Assembly (NCBI GenBank): GCA_008973525.1
Contig: WACJ01000403.1
Coordinates: 186,001-250,000 of the forward strand
Direction: 5' to 3'
Origin: Stenopsyche tienmushanensis
Taxonomy: Eukaryota; Arthropoda; Insecta; Trichoptera; Stenopsychidae
Length of the DNA: 64,000 bases
Part shown: positions 46,720-56,772 of the stretch, in pieces
Layout of the letters: each line of letters begins with the position of its first letter
How positions within the stretch are numbered: the stretch's first letter is position 1
Notes under the pieces: model-generated
Told to the model about the DNA's origin: nothing
Seen by the model: only the letters and a program-made list of their open reading frames with translations
The model's database searches: none
Position numbers and translations under genes: made by a program

Positions 46720-47280
46720 GTCGAAGTCAGCTCGCAGCCGAAGCAGCCGCATGCCTATTTGCACATTGAACCGGTGCACTCTGTTGCACATGAACTTCAA
46801 ATGCAATCTGGCCGCAATCACACACCGCGACGAAAAGTCGGCTCAAATTCGTAAAATCACATGTATCTCGATGGGGAGCGTCGTTTTGGGACGGCACTGA
46901 ATCGCGATAGAAGAACGAACATCGACACGTGCAGTTCGGATAACGCCACAGGTTGGTACGGCGCGAGGGCCGCCTAAGAAGCCGGTAGGGCGGCGCAGCG
47001 TCCGTGCAGGCGGGCGCCTCGCGGCGGACTGCCAGGCGAGCCCCACCTGGTCGCGCGCCGCCCACCTGGGGGTGAACTGAACACCCAATCCGACTAATCG
47101 AGACACCCACCTTAACATCGAGCATCGTTAACCCTCCGTGAACCCTTCTTCGGAGGACCACACAGAAATTGGACCCAGCGGACCTTCCGAAGCTCGCTTT
47201 TAGGACGTCGACGTAGCCCAAAACCTCGCACTCTCATCGACGCCCTCGAGGATCTCGACAAGGAATCGAAATAGATACTA
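46720..47280. promoter_or_regulatory. GC- and CpG-rich island, candidate promoter or first exon
   Basis: This is the most GC-rich stretch of the window, with undepleted CpG, against a strongly AT-rich background. It holds the longest open frame (164 codons, minus, 46727-47221, headed by TTG), but length alone is expected where stops are rare. The protein shows no recognised domain. A 49-codon plus frame begins ATGCCTATTTGCACATTG. CCACCTGG occurs twice within 30 bases (47.04-47.07 kb), both E-box-like. Three CAG/AAG-GTG sites on the minus strand could serve as donors. A promoter-proximal untranslated exon is plausible; strand and gene are undetermined. Confidence 0.3.
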
Positions 47281-47499
47281 CATCACTACAAGCGATACTC
47301 GAATAAATTTACAAAGACGCTATAATATTAATAAAAACCTAAACGAATTACATTATATCGGTCGTCTGTAATTCCGTGGGAATGCTCGGAAAATTAATCA
47401 GATATCTGCAACATATTTTTATCACCTGGAATTCGGAACACTTCTAAAATTCCTCGGATATTTTAAACATTTTTTTATTAAAAATGTGGTTTTTCTTTC

Positions 47500-47550
47500 T
47501 TAACCCTTTGATCATTGCAACATGTACGGGCACACTCATCAAAGAGTTAA
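47500..47550. mobile_element. Tiny TTAA-bounded piggyBac-like remnant
   Basis: TTAACCCTTTGATCATTG on the left and (inverted) TTAACTCTTTGATGAGTG on the right enclose a total of only 51 bases. The ends resemble TTAACCCTTTGAACACTC at 54121, the end of the piggyBac fragment there. It could be two ends joined after loss of the body, or chance. Confidence 0.35.
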
Positions 47551-47830
47551 TGAAGGTTGTAGTCTAAGCCTTATCATTATCAACATGATTTTAATAAATT
47601 AATAATTTATTTTTATATAGACAAAATTAATCCTTTCCACTGGTATGTCGACATTATGTCGCCATAATTTTAATCTCGTATATATACTATTTATCATATT
47701 CTATTAGTTATTTTTGCTATTAATAATATTATATATATTTACTATTTTACTATTGAAATACAGATCTTCACCCCTATGTGTTAATCTGTTATTTAGAGAG
47801 TTTTAAAATGATGTCTTTGAAATTCATATA

Positions 47831-48389
47831 CACTTAAACCCTTTTTTGTGCGGTAGATGCGTTCCGTGGAAAATCGCACAAAAAAAGCTATGATTTACAT
47901 AGAAAAAATGAAAATGCATTCCATGGATTTTAAAAACCGCATAACTTTAAAACAACTTTATAAAATATATCCAAAATCGCATAAAAAAAGTTAATAAAAA
48001 AAAACAGGAAAACAACAAGGCAATTGAAAATAGCATTTTTGGTAATATTTAAAGGACGTCTTGCATCATTGTTAAAATTTTAAAGATGTGTTTTATGGAT
48101 TTTAATTACAAACTATCATCGCTGTATCATAACTTTCGTAACAATTTTCGATATGACTCAAAATCGCTCTTTTCTTCGGAAGAAATAATTTACCCAGTGT
48201 CAATGTCATCATTGTTCTGTGTAGATTTCTTCTTTCCAACAATGTAATTCATAATTAGTAAAGATGTCACTATAGTCCCTAACTCAAAAAAAATATCACA
48301 AAATGGCGACTGTTTAAAAAAAATGCTTTAAAAAAAACCGCATAACTTCGAAATCGCAAAAAAAAAGTCGCACAAAAAAAAGTTTGACT
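47831..48389 (-). mobile_element. Tigger/pogo-like MITE, copy 2
   Basis: The left end CACTTAAACCCTTTTTTGTG and the inverted right end CAGTCAAACTTTTTTTTGTG match over most of 24 bases and resemble Tigger/pogo ends (CAGTxAAACC). TA precedes the left end; the right flank is TG. Internally TTTTAAAAACCGCATAACTT and the right side ACCGCATAACTTCGAAATCG align with the opposite strand of 9597-9925. No transposase is encoded in the 559 bp. Confidence 0.6.
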
Positions 48390-48619
48390 GTGCTTAAATT
48401 AAAAAATACATAAATGTTTGCATGTATAATATACGTTAAAAATGTATTAAAAACATTAATTTGTTCAGGATTTTGAGTAAAATTAATTAAATAATTCGAA
48501 TAGCTCAGGGCGTTCCCACAGAAACACAAATACGGACGACACAGCAATATCTAATACTCGTCGTTTATAAATATTATGTATACATTTTAAAATATAAAGT
48601 GAGAACGTGGCGGTATACG

Positions 48620-48692
48620 TAGTATTTTTATTTCAAATAAACCTTTTTTTATGTCAAGTCAAGTCTTTTTCAATTCAAGTTAAACCTTTTCA
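48620..48692 (-). repeat. Tandem GAAATGAAAAAGGTTTAACT motif array
   Basis: On the minus strand: GCATGAAAAGGTTTAACTTG, AATTGAAAAAGACTTGACTT, GACATAAAAAAGGTTTA, TTTGAAATAAAAATACTACG. This gives about three imperfect units ending in the AAAAATACT trailer seen at 36.6 and 60.4 kb. Confidence 0.65.
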
Positions 48693-48845
48693 TGCACCCA
48701 TTTCAACTCCTATGCTCGGCGTAATCCAGAGGAAGATGCTTAGGGGGTATATATAATAAGATGATATAAGATGTCTTATATTTACAAGACTGAAACAATG
48801 TTGTAGTTGCTTATAATAAAATTGCAATATTTTAATCAAATTCCT

Positions 48846-49001
48846 GCGCTATAACTTTAGCCACGTCTACCAAAGCCCTAGACGTCATGTATCAAAAGTA
48901 GACGACGTTTGTTTAACAATAATTAACATAAACTACTTGTAGACAAAAAAGCAGCTTTGTAGATTTTAATTTAATGCCGGTATGTACAAATATTCAGGTT
49001 G
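48846..49001 (+). repeat. Dispersed repeat B, copy 2
   Basis: AACTTTAGCCACGTCTAC, TTAACAATAATTAACATAAA and CTTGTAGACAAAAAAGCAGC match copy 1; the last part (GCCGGTATGTACAAATATTC) matches the minus strand at 53431. The fullest copy of the three. Confidence 0.65.
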
Positions 49002-51341
49002 AGTAAATTGTTTGTTTTGATTCTTCTTTTTATGATAATGATTCGTTTAAATAGATATATTAGATAAAAGCAGATTTGCATGTTCTGATAATTAATGATC
49101 CACGTGGTAATCCAGACAAGTTGTGCACCGAGTAGGATCCAAAGCCAATCCAGATAATTTAAATAGGGAATTAAACGCTTTCGATGCTTTATTAATTCGA
49201 TTTATTGGAAAACAATTAAAGCTTTCCAACAATCGAACGATAAATAAATTACATTGACGGTAAGAGCTTAAAATATTATATTTAAGTCAAAACTTAAATA
49301 ATTCTCAATAAAAGCTAGCCAGAAAAATAAATTCCTACGTTTTGTCCTTGCAGCGTCTATCGGAAAACACTTCTCGGAAATAATTCTAGCTACTATCGTC
49401 TTCGAGGAGTGGAAAACGAGAATAATAAAAACAAAAAAGATGTTAGAACCACTAACGACAACACCACTCTACAAAAAAATATTCACAAAAACAAGACCAT
49501 TACAAGATAAAATTTATTCCATTGAGAGATCTGACATCTCCGCAAAGGAGCTCATTAGAAATGACCGAGAAAACTTTAAAAAATAATTGTATTTTGTCAA
49601 TCAATACGAGGGTTGGATCATCCACAAATACTCCGCTTAACATCTCGATCTCAACAAAAGACTTATTTTTAACCTTAACGCGAATACTTTCTATTTATAT
49701 CTCACATCTGCAACAGTAAGACGAATATAACAGCGCCCCGTCATCATTGAATCCTATAGCTTTGAGCCCGCATATGATGACGTCTTTAATGCTTCATCTT
49801 ACGTTAATCTTGCTAAAACACCATTTAAATTTGTCTTTGGTAAATGTATCATCATCTAATTGACTATTGAAGAATGGTCGTGTTTTATTTCGTTTCGTTC
49901 TGCGTTATTTAGGGAATGGATGACATGCTTGCGTGAAGGAACTAGCGTGTTCTTTAAAAACCAAACTGAATGCTAGAATATATGAATATGCATCGGAGTA
50001 AAGCACATGAACCAATTTATCATATGAAATTACTATCATCACTCTATTTTGTAAATAAATAATAATTGGAACTAGGAGTATATAATAAAATAATTAATTA
50101 AACGTAAAGATTTTGACTTGATGCTTATTAGCTGGAAGTTTGCAAGAAAGCTGGAGTCCCAGCTTGGAGTACATAACACTAAGAAACAAATTGAAATCTG
50201 AAAGTTTCAGTCTAGCTACATGACAATTATATGGGAAAAGATAAGCTGAATAAATATATAATAATAACTTAAGATTAAAAGCTGGAATTTAGGCTCATAA
50301 AAATATTATTAAGTAAGACATGTACCGAATCGATATACACCGATATTTTCGAATCGGTTCAGTTCCAATTTTTCGTATACTTCCGATTCCGATAGTTTAA
50401 AAATCAAGATTCTCTGAACAATAATACAAAGCGATATTTAATATAATTCAAGCAATATTACCTTAACTTGTATAAAATCATCACAAGCTTTTAAGCTCCA
50501 ATAGAATTTGTGAGTCCAACCAAGAAATTATATTATACAACATCCTACTGAACTGATTCCTAAATAGCATCCCAAATCCCTGATAAAAACTCGATTCAAA
50601 TTGAAGACCCGACACCATTCATCTACTAAATAAATCTAATACATAAAATCGTTATAACAATAAAAGTTCTCCAAGTCAATGCAATAATGGCCTATCAATG
50701 AATACGGGAATATATTATAATTTAACAAATAAATACCAGATTTCGTCCATATTTTTAAGCTAGATACTTAATTAGTACGAAAATTTCGCTAAACATCTGT
50801 TTCGAATTCAAATTTAAGCAGTCAAATTTATGAGACGGGGGCCTAAAATTATAAGTCTGAACAAAACAGTGATCATAAATTTAAATGCTGCAGAACGAAT
50901 AAAGCATATTAAAGAGGAAGATCTGCGGCTCTCTGCGTTATGGCAGTTACAATGCTGAAAAACAATAAAATTCAAGCAAGAAGATAGAATAAACATCTGA
51001 TAGACAGAAACGGATGTTTCCTCACCTTTTCCGCCAATTTGGTCCCATTTCGTTTGGGTTCACACCGAAATCGACGAAGATTTATACCTATGCGTATTGT
51101 CGACGTATATTTGAATAGTCGTAAATCAAATCTGTCAAAGAAGGTACCAAAATGACCGACGTTTGGGGTTTCAAATATAAGGTAGTCGACCGTATTAAAA
51201 TATGCAACTGTGCCAATTCGATTTTTCTAGTTAGTATCGAGATTAATAATATTTTACTACTCTTTTTATTACATGTTAAATGTGATTTAACATCAATTTA
51301 AACCCACAGGAATAAAAATAAAATATATTTAAATTAATTTA
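49002..51341. other. Non-coding; degenerate hAT-type block at 50.33-50.39 kb
   Basis: CCGAATCGATATACACCGAT with TTCGAATCGGTTCAGTTCC at 50.33-50.38 kb resembles the AACCG-rich hAT ends. A 65-codon frame at 49522-49719 is not recognised. The remainder is AT-rich. Confidence 0.4.
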
Positions 51342-51500
51342 TCTAATATATAAAAAATAATATTTGTTTGTTCGTATTTAATACGCTGTCATACCTTTTA
51401 TCCGATTGCGATAAAACATTGTCAACTTATTGCTTATACTTGCGGAAATAATATAGGCATAGTCTAATATATAAAAATTCATGTTGGTTTGTCATGAGCC
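51342..51500 (+). repeat. Second Helitron-like array, 121-bp spacing
   Basis: Units begin TCTAATATATAAAAAATAAT at 51342, after A, and TCTAATATATAAAAATTCAT at 51463, exactly 121 bases apart as at 20 kb. The first unit contains TTTGTTCGTATTTAATACGC, CCGATTGCGATAAAACATTG and ATAATATAGGCATAG; the second is cut about 25 bases in. Confidence 0.5.
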
Positions 51501-51836
51501 CGACAGGAGATTCGAAATATCAAAAAGAGGAAATGTTTGAATTCTTAATTTACCTCTCAAATTTATCTCTAAGTGCGATCGTATACCCTTTTTTTAGCAC
51601 AATTAAAAATATATGATAGCACTTCAATAAATATAGTTTAAATACAAAAACTTTATTTTTTGTGTCTCATTGCATTAATATACGAAATATTTAAAAATTT
51701 AATATCAAAACATGAAATGCGATAGTTTAAATAAAAATATAAATTTATTATTAACCTGCTGATTAGTAATCGCGCATATGTGCGTTGTAAAGGTACCCCT
51801 ACACATCCAAAAATTACGAAAAGCGATCGATAATAT

Positions 51837-51935
51837 TTCATTTTCAATGCTGTGCTTCTATTTCTAATATATGACTATTTATTCAAATTATCAATAGACG
51901 ACGATGAAATAAACAATCAAATTATAATGGAATTT
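51837..51935 (+). repeat. Block shared with 20521-20798
   Basis: TTTTCAATGCTGTGCTTCTA, CTATTTATTCAAATTATC and ATTATAATGGAATTTG follow the 121-bp array here as they do at 20 kb, supporting one common element. Confidence 0.55.
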
Positions 51936-51974
51936 GTCCGTATCTGGTTAAAAACCAACAGGTATTGGCTCTCT

Positions 51975-52135
51975 CGTTTATGTTTATTCAAATAAATCAA
52001 TAAATATTATGTGCTATCGATAGTGTTAAGATCCATTTATTGATATACAAGTTTGAATCACGCTGCGCGGTCCTGAGAGAAAAGTGAATTTGTGTGCACG
52101 ATAAATATACACACGATACATACGAATATAGCATT
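51975..52135 (+). repeat. Dispersed repeat D, copy 3
   Basis: TGTGCTATCGATAGTGTTAA, TTTATTGATATACAAG, ACGCTGCGCGGTCCTGAGAG and CGAATATAGCATT align with the minus strand of 25222-25420. Confidence 0.55.
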
Positions 52136-53430
52136 TAAAATGAACTTGTTAATCAAAGGGCTAAGCAAATTTATTCAGTTTTAACGATGCGATATGTTTA
52201 AATTGGGCGACTATAACTTCATATTTACTTATTTTACGACGCAATTAGATGTAATTGAAACCCTGTCATATTTAGCATATGCTAAATATTATATGTAAAA
52301 ACAACAGCAATGAGCACGTTTTAAATTATATTTTTGTATCAAATATTATTACAGATTTTTGGGGCAAAAATGAATTGTTTCATTGAAGCGTGATTAACAT
52401 TTGCCATAATAGCTTTCGATGCCGATCTTTTGCCGTTTTCTTGACATTTAACGTTCGTCTCGCGCGATTCTTAAGTCAATTATTTCTGCAACAGAATCCC
52501 TCTTAATAATCTGCCTTCAGATTGTGATTTCAAAAATAGAATTTCCATAAAAATACATGCGAAACATTTTTTTTAACGACTACACGTCTATTGTACGTGA
52601 CGAGTACTACGCCCATACAGTATGCCGAGCCTGTAGAAATATTTCAAGATTCATGGAAAATAATCAACCGCTCAAGATATAGAGAGTGATATGAATACGG
52701 AAAAATCGGGTGCGAATAATAAATAGAAAAAAGAGACTCACTCTTTGCCGATTTCTGCAAAATGTACGCGATAACCAAATCTGACGCCTAAGTCCAATCT
52801 ATAATAAGGAAAAACCATTTTAGTATTTTCCCCGCAGTATTTATGAATATTTAATGTTAACAAAATACAATAAAGCTTTTATTTGCACATCAATAAATTA
52901 ATTAAAAAATACATTTTTTTATACTTGGACACATATTAAAACTACTCGTTGTCGAAAAAATATGTCAAACTATAAAACTCTCTAATCTCATCTGATCTAA
53001 TAAAAAAGATCTTATTCAAATTTGTAAATCATTCCACATAAATATAGACATCTATCGGTTGATTATTAAAATAAATGGTTTGTAACTTGAATAAATTTTC
53101 ACGAATTTTCCGACAAAATAATTTCCATGCAAAAAAATTGATAATAACTAGAAATTGATCTAGTAAATCTAGTTAATAAACAACAATATAAAATACTAAT
53201 ATAATATATCCAATTGTTTGGCCAGCTTTTTTTTAAGCTTTTTGTGCTAAAATATTTAACAAAATCGTCGTTTCCTCAACATTTATATAATTTAAACCGC
53301 TTCCTTCTATAAACTAAGGAAAATCCGTAAAGCTATTTTTTATTTCCATAGTGTTTATACAATGTAAATTAGGAAAGATACAATCCACCAAGCTTTTAAC
53401 ATTGCGGGCAATCAAAAACATGTTTCAAAA
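52136..53430. other. Non-coding stretch
   Basis: AT-rich, with no recognisable coding, repeat partners or inverted ends. Confidence 0.55.
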
Positions 53431-53521
53431 TCTGAATAATTGTACATACCGGCATCAAATTTACAAAGCTGCTTTTTTGTCTACAAGTAGTTTACATTAA
53501 TCATTGTTAAAATATAAGACA
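53431..53521 (-). repeat. Dispersed repeat B, partial copy 3
   Basis: On the minus strand ATGATTAATGTAAACTACTT, TAGACAAAAAAGCAGC and GCCGGTATGTACAATTATTC match the 3' two thirds of 48846-49001. Confidence 0.55.
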
Positions 53522-54004
53522 TTTACATAATAATTATTTACAGATCTCAAAAATTGTTGACTGCTATCTTATATCATCTCTATTATAACGTACAGGTTTG
53601 ATAGCAATCTAACGACCGTGAATAATACAGACTAGGGCTTATACAAAAACCGACATTTTTCAAAACCGGTTTTTGGTTTTCGAACAAAACCGTTTTCCAC
53701 CAAATATAAAATTGCAATAACATGTATATTAAAATGATTCGAATATTATTAAATGTTAAAAGTGTTAGCGTTAGCGTTAACAGCCTATTTACATTTAAAC
53801 ATTATTAAATATAATATAATAACCAGGAAAATAAAAAAATACAATCATTGGCATATGAAATGAAACATTTTTATGCCTAATTTATAATTATCAAAACGAT
53901 CAATAATCATAATAAAATATGTAGTTATTATTGCAAAAAGTTATTATTTCTAGTCGTCGTTTGGGGAAGTTATTGAATTACAAAAATGAAATATTAATTC
54001 TAAT

Positions 54005-54114
54005 TTATTCTGCTTGATTTAGGAAATACGTTTTCAGAAAACATAATTTTATTTTTGTGACAAGATTTCCCGTTAATGAAAATACCCTTTCGCTGGGTAT
54101 TGCAGTAGGGTAAA
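54005..54114 (-). pseudogene. hAT transposase C-terminal relic (PSERVFS motif)
   Basis: The minus frame reads YPTAIPSERVFSLTGNLVTK, IKLCFLKTYFLNQAE and stops at 54005-54007. The hAT hallmark is PATSxxSERVFSxAGxxxTxxRxxLxPxxVxxLxFL. PSERVFS and the following glycine are kept; the downstream helix has drifted. The upstream part is cut by the TTAA at 54121-54124 where the piggyBac piece begins. This fixes the element's orientation: its 3' end is the left end at 53633. Confidence 0.75.
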
Positions 54115-54124
54115 TGCATTTTAA

Positions 54125-54437
54125 CCCTTTGAACACTCTTTTTTAAAACGTTTTATCAACTTCTAATTATTTTCGGTGAATTTGTCAATAATTATATTTT
54201 ATAACAAGGAAAATAAAAATGATTTTCAATATTTTTACTATTCATTGTATATGTATGTTCAAATTCAATTTTTAAATTTCAATAACGTGTGCTTTTTTTG
54301 AAACAGACGCCTGGATGAAGGCCTGGTTTTCTATCGCAAGTATCACAATAGTAAGTAGTTTTATGTTTTCTTCCAGGAATTTTGCGATTAGAGCACACCG
54401 TGCATTCTTTATGTTTATTGAGATTGTTCGATCTCAT
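54125..54437 (-). mobile_element. piggyBac 3' end with cysteine-rich domain
   Basis: A 52-codon minus frame (54437-54279) reads KHKECTVCSNRKIPGRKHK then TTYYCDTCDRKPGLHPGVCF and KKSTRY before the stop. This is the piggyBac C-terminal zinc-binding domain (CxxCxxxxxRxxTxYxCxxCxxxPGLHPxxCFxxYHT) with all first-half cysteines intact; the last YHT is changed. About 150 bp further on, CCCTTTGAACACTC preceded by TTAA (54121-54124) is the transposon's terminal repeat. The catalytic domain is absent because the segment stops where the second hAT end starts (54439). The domain is better preserved than the other piggyBac relics here. Confidence 0.85.
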
Positions 54438-54895
54438 CTAGGGCTTATACAAAAACTGATTTTTTTCAAAACCGGTTTTCGGTTTTCAGTTTTCAAAAAA
54501 AATCTGTTTCTACCGGTTTTCGGTTTTAGGAAATATATTAGATATAAAACTAAAATAACGGATATATTTAAAATACTCGGACTTTGATACTCGAAAATTA
54601 CCGTAGAGTTTCAATCAACAACTTTTGGCGCTTTTCTTTGTATTTCAATGGTTTTCGTGTCTTAACGAAACACCAAATGTCGATATAGCCTCGACATAGG
54701 AGTTCAAAGGGATAAACACTATCAAATGAACAATTTAATATTTTTCGTCCAAAATTCTTAGATAGAGAAAATTTAAATCTTATATTCAAAACCGGATTTT
54801 TGTGACTAATAAACCGGTTTTTTAATGTAATTTTTTTTCCTAAAAACTGATTTTTTAAAACTGGCTTTTTAAAACCGACAAGCCCTAATACAGAC

Positions 54896-55990
54896 CACAA
54901 AAGAATATGATAAAAGTACATCAACAAGTATTACGACGAAACGTGATGATAAATGAAACGCGGACAAATAATTAAGACTTAAATGGAAGATCACGTCCGA
55001 AAATCCTTTAATTTTGCTGACAATTAAAATGAAGATAAGAATCGTCTTAGAGTTCATCATTCAGGTACCACTCTTTGGCGACAAACAGGGGTTGTTTTAT
55101 CGACTTAAAAATCTTATAAGATTTAACAACGTAATGTTATCAGGAAAAGGTACTAGTGGAGTTACCTAAAAAGCAATGAAATATTGGAAATAACTGAAGC
55201 TGTCGCCCAGAACGAACGTATTTAAGGAAAAGACGACGATGCCTAAAGACAATATATTGATAAAAAATATCACAACTGTTTTTATCATAAGTAAATATTA
55301 TGTATAATGCCTTCAAAATGTTATTACATCTGACTTATGCCGATGGATAAAAAAATCGCCAATTCGAGACCTACGAACAACATTGTATATATTCAAATGT
55401 TATGAGACATTTAAGGGATTGAAATAAACCGAATTGCTTGCTTAAAAACACTTAAAAAAGATATAATTCAAACGGTCTGGTACTGACTTGGTACTGGATA
55501 TATTACCACTACCAGTACCAATACGGTTGCCAAATTCCCTGCCTAAATTTACTACTAGAGATAACAAATACGGATTACCTCTCGTGGAAAAACTGTATTG
55601 TTATTGATAAAATTATTTTAACGCATTACTTGCGGGAAGATAAAATCGCCGACGTTCGCTGCAACTCATTAAAAGTTTTAAAGGCGGAAGACTAAAAACA
55701 CATTACATTTCGTACAATATTATCAGCCCATCTGACGCAGTCATTTTAGCATTTTAGAATTGAATGTCCATGAAAATTTTATAATTTCCTCCCGTCAACG
55801 AAACAGGTAAACAAACTATCATACGAAATATACTAATCTGTTTTTTACAGACATGTGGTTCGAAAATATTTTCTGCGGTACAGGTAAAAGAAAAATATAA
55901 GTTTTTCAAAATATATGATACGAAAAAGATTTTTTAAGACACAGGTAAAAATGCAGGTCAGCATAAAAAATTACACAGACTATTTTATAG
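54896..55990. other. Non-coding stretch
   Basis: No gene, partnered repeat or inverted ends were recognised. Confidence 0.55.
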
Positions 55991-56321
55991 AGCAAAAGGA
56001 TTAAAATTTCCTTACGGAACATGAAGAAGAACGTGATGTCCTGAACAAATCCTATGAAAAAAATATCTAGATCTAGCCAACCCTATTTTATTAACTCTAG
56101 GTGCATAAATAGAAATATCCTTTTTTCTCAAAACATAAGAATCCCGGACTTAAAAGGACAAAGTCAGGGAGATTTAGTAAGCTCTATCATTGCAAATCCA
56201 CAATGGGTCTAACCAGACTATCTTATAGATATACAAGTCATGGTTTCTACATATTTATTTATTTTTTAAAAAAATCCATTGAGCGATCTTGGTAGCGTTC
56301 AATACATGGCGAGCCAAACCA
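55991..56321 (+). repeat. Dispersed repeat C, long copy 2
   Basis: AAGGATTAAAATTTCCTTAC, ATATCTAGATCTAGCCAA, AAAAGGACAAAGTC and CATGGCGAGCCAAAC align with 15109-15500. Translation gives fragments such as LTEHEEERDVLNKSYEKNI without an intact frame. Confidence 0.6.
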
Positions 56322-56639
56322 GCCCCGCAAGCAAAGTGTTAATATATAATCCGACATACGCACGTTTTAACTTATGCAATGTGTGTGATTCATTTATGTC
56401 AAACAAGAAGTTCTCGTATATAAACCATATTGATAATTTATGAGTTCTCATCAAATGGATTCTCATGTTTATTACTACATAGGTTTAAAAACTCCTGGCA
56501 AAGATTAATATCTAAAAAAACTTAAATTGGTAGTATAACGTTTTAATAATATTGTCCTTTAGATCCATCGGGAAATAATGAATATTTTCGTATTAAGTTT
56601 AGAAGAAAATTTTTGAAGAAATTTTCAAACAGAACTTAC

Positions 56640-56767
56640 CCCGTCTCGTGCTCCTCATCCGGCACCGACAGGTTATCATTCTGATGTTGTCCTGACTCCT
56701 CCTGAGGCTCATTCGCAGCATCAGGCTCGCTCTGCACCACGATCTCCGGAGTAGCCGTCTCACCCAT
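56640..56767 (-). CDS. First coding exon of an unidentified host gene
   Basis: The only ATG of this open block is at 56767-56765, in good Kozak context (GGAAAGATGGG, A at -3). It encodes 42 residues beginning MGETATPEIVVQSEPDAANE and ending PDEEHET, followed by two bases of a split codon (phase 2). GTAAGT at 56639-56634 is a consensus donor directly after them; reading through would hit a stop at once, as expected for a true exon end. The peptide is acidic, rich in E, Q, P and N, with no signal peptide or membrane segment, so it is likely a disordered cytosolic or nuclear N terminus. Upstream, TTCTGTGCATCTGTGCTAG ends at 56773 and could be an acceptor, making this the second exon. Later exons would lie at lower coordinates but were not recognised. 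Confidence 0.6.
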
Positions 56768-56772
56768 CTTTC

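Larger units (their letters stand above)
53633..54887 (-). mobile_element. Composite hAT element with piggyBac insertion and 8-bp target duplication
   Basis: ATACAGAC flanks both outer ends exactly (53625-53632 and 54888-54895), as expected for a hAT 8-bp target duplication. The left end is TAGGGCTTATACAAAAACCG and the inverted right end TAGGGCTTGTCGGTTTTAAA. A hAT C-terminal relic on the minus strand lies at 54005-54114. It is followed by a TTAA-flanked piggyBac fragment (54121-54437). At 54439 a second left-type end, TAGGGCTTATACAAAAACTG, restarts in the same orientation and runs to the common right end. So two left ends share one right end and one target duplication. Probably a piggyBac jumped into a hAT copy and a related deleted copy then joined or inserted. 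Confidence 0.75.

Noticed and set aside
46727..47221. 164-codon minus open frame as a gene
   Set aside because: It starts at TTG, contains no recognisable domain, and its length is explained by the GC-rich composition.
54598..54927. 109-codon minus open frame
   Set aside because: It is hAT terminal sequence read through; the repeated lysine/phenylalanine pattern comes from AAACCGG-type repeats.
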